The notes under the pieces are model-generated. The model did not search any database and was not told where the DNA came from. It saw only the letters and a program-made list of their open reading frames with translations. From Bacteroidia bacterium (lineage in GTDB: Bacteria; Bacteroidota; Bacteroidia; J057): a DNA stretch of 64,000 nt. Position 1 is the stretch's first letter; every line of letters starts with the position of its first letter. Positions 15,789 to 24,274 of the stretch are shown here, piece by piece. Where the stretch lies: positions 62,001-126,000 of the forward strand of contig JAWPMV010000003.1 of NCBI GenBank assembly GCA_033391075.1, given 5' to 3'. The translations under genes and the position numbers were made by a program.

Positions 15789-16982
15789 TCAATCATACCA
15801 GGGTTTCCATTCATAATAGTATAGGATTGAATTATCAAGAGGTATGGGATCATCATATACAGGAGCTTTTTTGAACACCTTGGTGAATTTGTCATCTACT
15901 CCCCAGATCAATAAGAAAGTATGACAAGTATAGACCAAATTTCCTCCTCGGAGTCTATATCCTCCTGACCAGCTAGGAAAATCAAAATTGATGTGATTAC
16001 CCCCAGGCTGAAAGTCATGACTTCCACAACCCCCATATGCTTCCTCCTCATAGGTGTACCCTACCCTTCTTTCACAAAAGTCCGTTGAAGCTCTGCTATA
16101 TTGCTTTTTAACATAATACCCATAGAAACAAACCGACCCATCCTCGTAAATTTCCATCAACTCATAAGGGCGAACCGAATAGTCATTGACCGGAAGCTCT
16201 ACCCAGCTCAGGTTTTGGGCGCTGGTATTGGGGACGCATGCAGGATTATTGGAAGTATTGGAACTCTGGCCATTGCTATTGCAGCAGCCTGCTCCCTGGG
16301 AATTAATGCTTGAAGTTAAACCTGGGGCAAATACATTCAGAATTTCCCCATTATACTCTCTGATCATATAATCCCATTCCCAATGAATCCTGTTATTCGA
16401 ATTCGCCTGGGCAATAGAATTGCACCCTCCTGAAGTATTAGGGACATCCGGATCTTCAACCATCAGGGTTCTTTCAAATTCGTCAAGCGGATTGCCCCCC
16501 TCATCATGAGGCTGGATGATGATATCTACACTAAGCGGATAAGAGAAAGGCTTTGCAGATGGATCCAGATCGAGCATGAGAACAGAACTGCTATCTGTTT
16601 CGGCCTGGCCTTCAAGCTTTGCTTCTGGAAGATCAAAATAGGAGCTGGCTCCTTTTATCCCTACAAAAAAGCCCGAAATCTGCTGACTGCTTGTATGCAA
16701 CACATCGATACGATTTCCCAGAGGAAAACCTTTGACGGAAAAAATACTGTCCCTGATGTCCAGCTTTATTTGGCCATCTGGAGCATTGGGCATACTAGCA
16801 TAAATTTGGGAAGCGTCTTTCAATACTAAAAATGTTGAAAGCTCATCAGGATCTAAAGTCTGGTATTCCTGTTCTGGAGGAGTGGGACTGTCCGGGCCAC
16901 CTAATTGCTCACAGGCCAGGAGAATCATCAGAGAGACCAAGGTGATCAGGAAGGAGATCAGAGTTGCTTGTGAAAATTTCAT
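15789..16982 (-). CDS. Uncharacterised Cys-rich lipoprotein
   Basis: 397 residues, family not recognised. The N-terminus is a lipoprotein signal with lipobox LMILLAC (Cys24), followed by a Pro-rich linker. The middle looks beta-rich (about 45-170). The C-terminal half is rich in Cys, Asn and Gly (GGCNS, GAGCCNSNG, FCERR, GGCGSHDF) and aromatic residues, suggesting a disulfide-stabilised surface domain. It lies between rep and par on the opposite strand to rep, so it could be cargo of the replication module. No homology-based function is offered. Confidence 0.7.
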   Translation of the reverse strand: MKFSQATLISFLITLVSLMILLACEQLGGPDSPTPPEQEYQTLDPDELSTFLVLKDASQIYASMPNAPDGQIKLDIRDSIFSVKGFPLGNRIDVLHTSSQQISGFFVGIKGASSYFDLPEAKLEGQAETDSSSVLMLDLDPSAKPFSYPLSVDIIIQPHDEGGNPLDEFERTLMVEDPDVPNTSGGCNSIAQANSNNRIHWEWDYMIREYNGEILNVFAPGLTSSINSQGAGCCNSNGQSSNTSNNPACVPNTSAQNLSWVELPVNDYSVRPYELMEIYEDGSVCFYGYYVKKQYSRASTDFCERRVGYTYEEEAYGGCGSHDFQPGGNHINFDFPSWSGGYRLRGGNLVYTCHTFLLIWGVDDKFTKVFKKAPVYDDPIPLDNSILYYYEWKPWYD

Positions 16983-17139
16983 GACTTTCTCGTTTTTTGC
17001 TTGCAGAGGAAAGGAATTTTTCCTGCATGCATAAGGCCAAGTTGAGAAAGAATTTTCAGGCCAGCCTCACCCGGATAGGTGATTTTTGAAGGCCATCAGT
17101 TTTGAGGATTGAGAAGGGAAAATATATTTTTGCGTTTAA

Positions 17140-17175
17140 TCGTTTTAACTCCAAAAATTGATAATCAAATAGTTA
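17140..17175. repeat. Putative centromere (parS-like) repeat B
   Basis: This copy aligns over about 36 bp with the sites at 15672 and 18216 (CGTTTTAACTCCAAAAA, then TTGATAATCA). It is the most diverged copy and lies just after the stop of the small ParA-partner gene. Confidence 0.55.
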
Positions 17176-17200
17176 TGGTGCTTTTTGATTGAAAATCAAT

Positions 17201-17485
17201 TTATGAGGTTGTATCCAGGTAATGAAGCAGAGCTGCATTGACGAAAGCATCCTGGGTCTTGAATTTCCCTTCATGACTGGTCAGCATAGCGATAGAAAGC
17301 TTGCGTTTGGTTTCAAAGGGAACCATTGCACAAAGCTTGACATAGTGCTTATCCGGATCCTTATCGGAGGGTCTTCCAATTTTGCCAGCGGGCTTTTTCA
17401 CTACGGGTTTTTGCATGCGGGGAACATGCGGCTGCTGAGGCTTTTTGGTAAACTTTGCTAAGCGGTTTTTCTTCTCGTCACTCAT
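17201..17485 (-). CDS. Small ParA partner, probable centromere-binding protein
   Basis: 94 residues. A basic, Pro/Lys-rich N-terminus (about 1-45) leads into KIGRPSDKDPDKHYVKLCAMVPFETKRKL, whose spacing resembles a ribbon-helix-helix strand and helix, and a C-terminal helix with QDAFVNAALLHYL. Many plasmid ParA proteins pair with small ribbon-helix-helix proteins encoded directly downstream; here the gene starts 34 bp after the parA stop. The DNA-binding fold is inferred from pattern and position. Its likely sites are the three repeats around the module. Confidence 0.7.
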   Translation of the reverse strand: MSDEKKNRLAKFTKKPQQPHVPRMQKPVVKKPAGKIGRPSDKDPDKHYVKLCAMVPFETKRKLSIAMLTSHEGKFKTQDAFVNAALLHYLDTTS

Positions 17486-17519
17486 GATTCAGATCTGTTT
17501 TTTGGATGAATGGAAATTA

Positions 17520-18146
17520 TTAACCTACGTCCACGAGATTGATGATCTCATTGCCGATAGCTTCGATCTCGCTGATGGCTTTGGGGTTTTCAGTGCTGTA
17601 AATGGCTTTGTCTGTATCCAGGGAACGTGCATAATCTACCCGCATTTTCATCACAGAACTCAGAACAGGCAAGCCGTATTCCTTCACTGCAAGACGGGCA
17701 TCTTTGTTGAAACCGGTGGAGTGTATTCCCTGAGTGAGGACGATACAGGCCCGTAGAGCGCCGTTCTCCTTCTTTGCTGACTCCACCAGCCCAACGGTAG
17801 CATTAAGCGCTAAGATGTCAAATGCGGCGGCCCTGAAGGGGATTACCACAATATCAGACATTGCAAAAATAGCTGGCAGGTCGGAAGCGAGGTAAGGAGG
17901 CGTATCGATGATGATCACGTCCGCATCCTCAATAGCCGCTATATCCTCCCAGGAATCGATATTAGCCCTCGGGATAAGGTTCATGCCTTCATTGTCCTCA
18001 AAGAGCTGTGTGAGGCTTCCCTGTTCGTCTGCGTCCACCAAAGCACAGGTAAGCCCTCCGTCAGTGAAATAGTGGTACAAATTTAAAGACAGGGTGGTTT
18101 TACTCGTTCCGCCTTTCTGGGAATTAATGGTAATGATTCGAGGCAT
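17520..18146 (-). CDS. parA: ParA-family partition ATPase
   Basis: 208 residues with a deviant Walker A motif KGGTSKTT at about 11-18, DADEQGS (switch region) and a Walker B-like segment VIIIDTPPY. The length matches short type Ib ParA proteins of plasmids, which lack an N-terminal HTH and segregate DNA with a small partner protein. The small gene 34 bp downstream is that partner. A nested dyad at 18180-18231, just upstream of the start, is the probable operator or centromere. Confidence 0.93.
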   Translation of the reverse strand: MPRIITINSQKGGTSKTTLSLNLYHYFTDGGLTCALVDADEQGSLTQLFEDNEGMNLIPRANIDSWEDIAAIEDADVIIIDTPPYLASDLPAIFAMSDIVVIPFRAAAFDILALNATVGLVESAKKENGALRACIVLTQGIHSTGFNKDARLAVKEYGLPVLSSVMKMRVDYARSLDTDKAIYSTENPKAISEIEAIGNEIINLVDVG

Positions 18147-18179
18147 GTATTTGTTTTTTTCGAAAGGTCTGATTTTAAT

Positions 18180-18251
18180 TTAAGAGTTAAAACAAGAAAA
18201 CGTTAAAGAGATTTAACGTTTAAACTCTTAAAATTGATAATCAATAGTTTA
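18180..18251. repeat. Putative centromere/operator repeat C with nested dyads, parA promoter region
   Basis: The inner dyad ACGTTAAA-GAGA-TTTAACGT (18200-18219) is perfect. An outer dyad pairs TTAAGAGTTAAA (18180-18191) with TTAAACTCTTAA (18220-18231), 10 of 12 positions. The right arm continues into the 36-bp block shared with repeats A and B (18216-18251). Lying 34 bp before the parA start, it could serve both for partition-complex assembly and autorepression. The rest of the gap to 18582 shows no gene. Confidence 0.62.
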
Positions 18252-18582
18252 ACTTATTAATCCTGCTGCATATTTCCAAAAATGTGGAGTAAATACTGAA
18301 AATGAACTCCCTGATAATTCTTGCTTTCCAGTAAGAAACTATAAGCTTGAGAGGAGCTAATGTTTGATACGCAGAGCTAAGAGCGGGACTTCAGGCAAGC
18401 TTCTATTGGCCGTTATAGGCAATGTGGCTGGATCCTAAGGAGTCTTGCTTTAGAAATGGTATATCTGGGTGTTCGGATAGAGATCGTTGTTCCTGGGGCA
18501 AAATTGAGGCTCATAACTAAATTCCCAGTCTGAATCACCTAACTCAGACTGGGAAAGAAAAACCGATGGGGTAGGGGAGGGG

Positions 18583-21500
18583 TTAGAAGAAAAAGCCGAA
18601 CTTGATTTCGAAGATGTTGAATTCCTCTGACCAATTGTAAGTGGCAGTTAGTACAGCCACAGAAAGAGGACTCAGCATAATCCCTGCACCATAGCCTCTA
18701 TGCCATTTGCTGGAGTTTTCTGGGGCATACCAGACTCTACCCTGATCCATATAGGCCAAAAAACCGGTTCGAAAGGGAATGAATCGATTGTTGATTTTGA
18801 TAAGGGGGATACGAATTTCCGTATTGTGGTAGAACATGGCATCTCCGGCAAATCGTTCAGCCCGATATCCCCGCAAATTATCTCTCCTGCCCAGCTTTTG
18901 AGCTTGAAAGAATTCATAATTTCCCCAATTTCTTCCAAACCCAATACGAGTTGCCAGAGAGATAAGGATAGGGGAGTAAAAGGTGTAATAGGCTGCCAGG
19001 TCTGCATTCATGGAATAGAAATCCTGGCTTCTGTCCTGTAGATTCAGCTGGTATTTGGAGAGGAAATTCAGGTGCAGGCCTCTCAAAGGGAGGATGGGAT
19101 TATCTCTGCCATCCAATTCATAATTAAAGGTCAGGCCCCCATAATATTTGCCTTCAAAGTCTTCTTCCGAGAGGCTGGGATCACTGTCTACAAAGCGATT
19201 TGGGGTTCTTTCTACCTGGGTAAAGGTGAATTCTGGGCCAAAACGCAGGAACTGTTTGTTGCCATTGAAGCTTCGTTGAATCGCCGGGAAAGCCCTGATT
19301 CGAGAGAATCTGAGGCGGTTGAAATCAAAATCCTCATTCATTTCATCAGAATAAGGAGTTTCATTGCCCAGCCCAAAGTAATTGATGATGTAAGAGGGGG
19401 CAAAAGCCCTGAAATCCAGATATAGATCTGATTTCCCCAATACCTGGCTGAAGATTCCTGTGTAATAACCATTCAAAGAGCCCGTAGTCAAGGAACCTTT
19501 TAGCAGAACCGTTTGCTGGGACTTGAAAGGCGTTTTCCGAAAACCATATTGGGTCCATTTTAGGCCTCCTCCTATTATAAATCCATCATCCTGATTGAAT
19601 CCCAGCACCACCAAAGGGAGATGCTTGTCCTGTTGAAAAGCCTTTCGATTGTAAGTATTGATGCCAATTCGGTTGGAAAGCAGGCTTTTTGCTTCAGACC
19701 CCAACTGCAATTTGTTACCGGAATAGGTATCATAGATGCGGGTTCGCCTACCTCCTTTAACTCTCGAATTATCTACAATACTATCCGCATCTCCACCCCC
19801 AATCACGCGAATCAGGCTGCTTTTCGGGGAAATCCCTGATATTTCAAAGACATCTTCCCCGCTTAAACCGTAGAGCCTGATTTCTTTGGTTTCCGGAAAG
19901 GAAAAGTGGCGATCGTAGATGCGGTCTTTTTTCTCACCTTCTTTATTCAAACGAAAGAGCTGTACCCGTGTAATGCCTAGTTCCTTCCTTTCTACCTCGA
20001 ATAATTCCCGCTTATCAGTTCCTGCCACATCTACCTCTTTGCTCAATTTCTTGTAATAGGCTTCTGCCAACTCATGCAGATGATCTTTCCGGTAGATCAG
20101 GATCTTTGTAATTGAATCACCATGAAGGTCATAGACCTCTTTCGGCCAGGCTTTGATCGAGTTTTTGATGACTTCATTGCTCAATTTTCCTTTAATCTCC
20201 TCAGCCATCTCCAACCAGTCACTTTTGCTGGGCTCTGTAAGGAATGTGCGATCAAAAAATTGTGCATTGAAGTTTAATCCAACAACATCCCTCGTCTTAT
20301 AGGTGAAATTATGGACAAAACGCAGGCCCCATTTGCTACTCAAAATGGTGGGGAGCACTCCATTTACTAAAGAAAAAACCTGATCTCTATCCCGAGGAAT
20401 GGGTTGGTACCAAGTGATCTTTCCTTCCTTTTTCACCAACCATCTCCACTGATCGTCATGTCTGTCCCAATCCCCGAGCAACATATCAAACAATCGCGCT
20501 CGTAGCACTTCTTTCTGATTGATTCTGTGCTGATTGGAGGACTTGATCGCTCGAAGTACTTTAGGGGTAGATGTGATCCTTTTCCCATCTCCAAAGCTTG
20601 TTCCGGGAGGAGTATGCTTGGTCGGTCTTTCCTCAAAAAGATAAATCTCGCCCCCTATTCGATCATTAAAATCACCCAATAGAGGCTGTTTGGGGACAAA
20701 AAAGTAAGAAGGATCGGAATGAGGAACCCCCACCGCATCGGCAAGGGCAGGAACTACCCAGGCAGCATAAGGATTAGACATAGATATCTGATCCTGCACA
20801 ATTTCTGATATAATGGTATTTTGAGGAATGCCCGGGAAATTAAATTGAATGGCCCGGGTGACATCTTTCCGAACGGATCGAATCACATATTGGCGTTTAT
20901 CGGGGGCTTTAAAGCGCAAGGATCGGGTTTGCATGCCTCCGCCCAACTTAACCGGTTTCAAGCCGCCATTGAGTTGGCTTAGGTCCATAACCGGAAAACG
21001 CAGTTTCGTTCCCCATAGGTCCCGATATACTTTTCCAAACCAGAATTCCTTGCCTTTGCCTGCCTGGTAAGTGGTATCTGCGAAAGCCAGAACTTCTTCT
21101 TTGGGTAATGGAGTTTGACGGGTTTCGGGCGAAATAGAAAGGCTTTTATCCTTGACTTTTTTGCGAAACAGGACCTCAGATCGATCCCCATTGCCAAGTG
21201 GACGAATCATTTCCAGCCAAACGGAGCCATCTTTATAGTAGGTCAATTTGGCAAAGCCTTCTTTCCCATAAGTAAAACGAACCCTTCCGCCCCTTCTCAA
21301 TCCATGTTCCTTACTACCTGCTCCACTTACGATGTAGTGCCTGTCGCTAACCGTACTGGCATCCCGAAAATATTGCAAAGCATGTTCATGGCCTGAAGCG
21401 AAAAGGATATTTCCTTTTTTATAGGTGACATCCTGTAAAATCTGGATCAGTTGCTGGTTGAGGGGATGTCCCAGATCCTGAGGAGAAACGCCCAAATATC

Positions 21501-22323
21501 TTAGGCTAGGGTAGATGGAGCCTATTATTGGCAGAGGTAGAAAAAGGTGCTTATTGATTTTACTCAGGGGAAAGAGATGATCCTGCAAAGAAAAATAGCC
21601 TCCATGGGGACCATTGGTGAAGATAGGGTGGTGGAGAGCAAGCAGAATGTGTCCCCCATCATATTCGTCGATCAGTTCGATCAGTTTCTCTCGAAACTCA
21701 AAGCGGGTTTTGACTTCACAGCCTTCATTCATTTCCGGCTCTTTCTCCCAATCATGTAAAAACCAGTGAGAATCGATGAAGATGATGGCCAGGTCCTTTT
21801 CCACTTCAACTGCTACCGGATCTCCACAGGCATTATCGGGCAGAAAGGCATGCTTGTTAGCAAGCTTTTCCTCTATATAAGCTTCCTGCCTGAGAATGGC
21901 TTTTCGACCCCCAATTTTATCCGGATAGGCCCAGTCATGATTGCCGGGAATGAAGTAAGCTTTGCCTGCAGCCTCTTTCACGGTATTGATCTGTGCATCG
22001 AGGATTCCTTCAGCTCTTTCCCTGCCGGGCATACCTACTTCAGGTAAACCTTTAGGATAAATATTGTCCCCAAGGAAAAGGACGCTGCTATGTTTACCTG
22101 CTTCCTGAAATTCATGTTTGAGTAAACGGAGGACGGGATCACTTTCTTTGGCTTTGCCGGCATCTCCAATCAGAAAGATCGTATGTTCTATTTCCAGATT
22201 GGGATTCGGACGATTTCGGGACCAGTCCTTTTCTTTTCGGTGATAATAGGGATTTACACTTTGACAGGAGAGTAAGCTGAACAATAACAAGACTTCCCAT
22301 CGCAGCAGCTTTCTAATTTGCAT
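18583..22323 (-). CDS. Metallophosphoesterase / kinase-like / outer-membrane barrel lipoprotein
   Basis: 1246 residues. A lipoprotein signal ends at Cys20 (LFSLLSC). A calcineurin-like phosphoesterase follows at about 48-345 with all metal motifs: GDAG (53-56), GDNIYP (85-90), GNHDW (127-131), HH (231-232) and GHEH (311-314). Residues about 455-760 resemble an atypical protein- or HipA/CotH/Fam20-like kinase: GDWDRHDDQWRW at 617-628 and PRDRDQ at 643-648 look like catalytic and metal-binding motifs. The C-terminal part, about 880-1246, is a beta-barrel of the bacterial surface antigen (BamA/TamA-like) type ending in Phe. The phosphatase and barrel are clear; the kinase-like call is inference. 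Confidence 0.85.
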   Translation of the reverse strand: MQIRKLLRWEVLLLFSLLSCQSVNPYYHRKEKDWSRNRPNPNLEIEHTIFLIGDAGKAKESDPVLRLLKHEFQEAGKHSSVLFLGDNIYPKGLPEVGMPGRERAEGILDAQINTVKEAAGKAYFIPGNHDWAYPDKIGGRKAILRQEAYIEEKLANKHAFLPDNACGDPVAVEVEKDLAIIFIDSHWFLHDWEKEPEMNEGCEVKTRFEFREKLIELIDEYDGGHILLALHHPIFTNGPHGGYFSLQDHLFPLSKINKHLFLPLPIIGSIYPSLRYLGVSPQDLGHPLNQQLIQILQDVTYKKGNILFASGHEHALQYFRDASTVSDRHYIVSGAGSKEHGLRRGGRVRFTYGKEGFAKLTYYKDGSVWLEMIRPLGNGDRSEVLFRKKVKDKSLSISPETRQTPLPKEEVLAFADTTYQAGKGKEFWFGKVYRDLWGTKLRFPVMDLSQLNGGLKPVKLGGGMQTRSLRFKAPDKRQYVIRSVRKDVTRAIQFNFPGIPQNTIISEIVQDQISMSNPYAAWVVPALADAVGVPHSDPSYFFVPKQPLLGDFNDRIGGEIYLFEERPTKHTPPGTSFGDGKRITSTPKVLRAIKSSNQHRINQKEVLRARLFDMLLGDWDRHDDQWRWLVKKEGKITWYQPIPRDRDQVFSLVNGVLPTILSSKWGLRFVHNFTYKTRDVVGLNFNAQFFDRTFLTEPSKSDWLEMAEEIKGKLSNEVIKNSIKAWPKEVYDLHGDSITKILIYRKDHLHELAEAYYKKLSKEVDVAGTDKRELFEVERKELGITRVQLFRLNKEGEKKDRIYDRHFSFPETKEIRLYGLSGEDVFEISGISPKSSLIRVIGGGDADSIVDNSRVKGGRRTRIYDTYSGNKLQLGSEAKSLLSNRIGINTYNRKAFQQDKHLPLVVLGFNQDDGFIIGGGLKWTQYGFRKTPFKSQQTVLLKGSLTTGSLNGYYTGIFSQVLGKSDLYLDFRAFAPSYIINYFGLGNETPYSDEMNEDFDFNRLRFSRIRAFPAIQRSFNGNKQFLRFGPEFTFTQVERTPNRFVDSDPSLSEEDFEGKYYGGLTFNYELDGRDNPILPLRGLHLNFLSKYQLNLQDRSQDFYSMNADLAAYYTFYSPILISLATRIGFGRNWGNYEFFQAQKLGRRDNLRGYRAERFAGDAMFYHNTEIRIPLIKINNRFIPFRTGFLAYMDQGRVWYAPENSSKWHRGYGAGIMLSPLSVAVLTATYNWSEEFNIFEIKFGFFF

Positions 22324-22567
22324 GCGAATACTTTACAAGACCAACGGAACGATTATAGAGACGATGTGTTAGGATTCAACACAGAGGATATACGGAAAAA
22401 AGAGGCTTCGGTTATGCCAGGCATGCTACTAAAATGCAGGCCTTGTTGTGCTACCTATGCTAATCAAAAAGTGGGTAGAAAATATGGGGCAAAGGGAGGA
22501 TAATGCGCTCAGTTCTTAATATATTCGAGCATTATAATCATATCTACTACTTGCAAGAGCTGCTTTT

Positions 22568-24136
22568 ATGGAAGGAATTACTACGCTAGATCTATCGATC
22601 ATTGGGATCTATTTTGTTGCCGTTTTAGGAATAGGGCTTTACATAGCCCGCTCAACCAAAACAGGCGAAGATTTATTTCTGGGGGGCCGTACCTTTGGTT
22701 GGGGACTCATTGGTCTTTCCCTATTTGCCTCCAATATTTCCAGTTCTACCATCATTGGACTATCCGGAGCGGCCTATAGCACGGGGGTTGTCCAATCGGT
22801 TTTCGAATGGATGTCTGGTCTACCTTTGATCGTAGCTGCTTTGGTCTTTGTCCCCCTCTACCTGAAATCTCAAATCACCACCATCCCCGAATTTCTGGAA
22901 AGAAGATTTGACAGAAGATCTCAGGTAATTTTCTCCGTCATCACCATTTTCATCAGTATAGTTGTGGATACAGCGGGAGGACTTTATGCAGGGGCTATTG
23001 TTTTACGAACCTTCTTTCCGGATTTGATCCTCTGGCAAACCTGTCTTGTATTGGCTTTGATCGCGGGGGTCTATACGGCTTTTGGGGGATTAAAAGCGGT
23101 AGTATATACCGACGCTATTCAGGCGATCATCCTGATTTTAGGATGTAGCATTTTGACCTATATGTTATTTGAGCGACTGGATTTTTCCTGGCAAACAGTA
23201 GTTGACTCTGCTCCTGAAGGACACTTTTCTATGGTGAGGCCTTTGAGTGATAGCTCTCTTCCCTGGCCCGGTCTTTTGCTGGGGGTTCCGATTCTGGGCT
23301 TCTGGTACTGGTCCACCAACCAGTATATAGTCCAAAGAATTCTGGGGGGTAAGAATATCCAACATGCTCGTTGGGGGGTGATTCTTGCTGGTTTCCTCAA
23401 AGTGATTCCTTTATTTATAATGGTGATTCCTGGTGCAATGGCGATCAGTTTATTTCCAGGACTTGAAAATGCAGATGCTGTTTTCCCAACTATTGTAGTA
23501 GAAGTTTTGCCATCTGGTCTGATTGGGCTGGTTCTGGCGGGATTGATCTCTGCTATTATGTCTAGTGTCGATTCAACCCTCAACTCAGCCTCGACTTTAT
23601 TGGTCGTTGACTTTATAAAGCCTCGCAATCCTGGCATTACTCCCGAGCGGACCGCATACTATGGGAGAATGTCCACCTTGATTTTAATGGTAGTTGCAGC
23701 TGGATGGGCTCCGATGATTGCCAACTTTGGAGGACTTTGGGCATATCTACAGCAAATGTTTGCCATAGTAGTACCTCCGATAGCCTGTATTTTTCTCTTA
23801 GGAGTTTTTTATAAAAGGGGAAATGCAGAAGGTGCTTTCTGGACCCTGGTCATCGGCACTGTTTTAGGGACGATTCTATTCCTCCTGGGACAATTTGATA
23901 TGTGGCCGATTCACTTTACCATCAATGTAGGAATCATGCTGGCAGTTAGTGCTGCCATCTTTATAGGAGTAAGTGAAAGAACGGAAGCTCCACCTTCTGA
24001 AAAAATTGAGAACTATACCTTCAAAAAGTCATTGATTTCAGAAGGAATGGAAGGAATGCCCTGGTACAAAGATTACCGCTTTCATATGGTACTTCTTCTG
24101 GGCTTGATTCTGTATATTTTGGTAGCCTTCTTCTAG
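22568..24136 (+). CDS. Sodium:solute symporter (SSS family)
   Basis: 522 residues and about 13-14 membrane helices. The first helices carry the SSS pattern DLFLGGRTFGWGLIGLSLFASNISSS (seen around residues 35-60) and the family helix GFWYWSTNQYIVQRILGGKN near residues 244-263, as in SGLT-type sugar and anion symporters. SISSVDSTLNSAS-like Na+-site residues occur in IMSSVDSTLNSAS. Substrate cannot be told from sequence; the subgroup is closest to sugar or inositol carriers. It is followed 138 bp later by another transporter on the same strand. Confidence 0.9.
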   Translation: MEGITTLDLSIIGIYFVAVLGIGLYIARSTKTGEDLFLGGRTFGWGLIGLSLFASNISSSTIIGLSGAAYSTGVVQSVFEWMSGLPLIVAALVFVPLYLKSQITTIPEFLERRFDRRSQVIFSVITIFISIVVDTAGGLYAGAIVLRTFFPDLILWQTCLVLALIAGVYTAFGGLKAVVYTDAIQAIILILGCSILTYMLFERLDFSWQTVVDSAPEGHFSMVRPLSDSSLPWPGLLLGVPILGFWYWSTNQYIVQRILGGKNIQHARWGVILAGFLKVIPLFIMVIPGAMAISLFPGLENADAVFPTIVVEVLPSGLIGLVLAGLISAIMSSVDSTLNSASTLLVVDFIKPRNPGITPERTAYYGRMSTLILMVVAAGWAPMIANFGGLWAYLQQMFAIVVPPIACIFLLGVFYKRGNAEGAFWTLVIGTVLGTILFLLGQFDMWPIHFTINVGIMLAVSAAIFIGVSERTEAPPSEKIENYTFKKSLISEGMEGMPWYKDYRFHMVLLLGLILYILVAFF

Positions 24137-24274
24137 GTAATAGATGAAAATTCGAACTTGTCAAATTAAAGAAATAGGAAAACAATAGAAGTCGATATGA
24201 TACGGTTTCTAGGGTTTTTCCCTTAATATCCTATTTTGTAGCTTGAGATAAGATATTTGTAAAAATTCCACGCT

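Noticed and set aside
22318-22503. 61-residue ORF upstream of the SSS symporter
   Set aside because: No recognisable domain or codon pattern; lies in the divergent promoter region.
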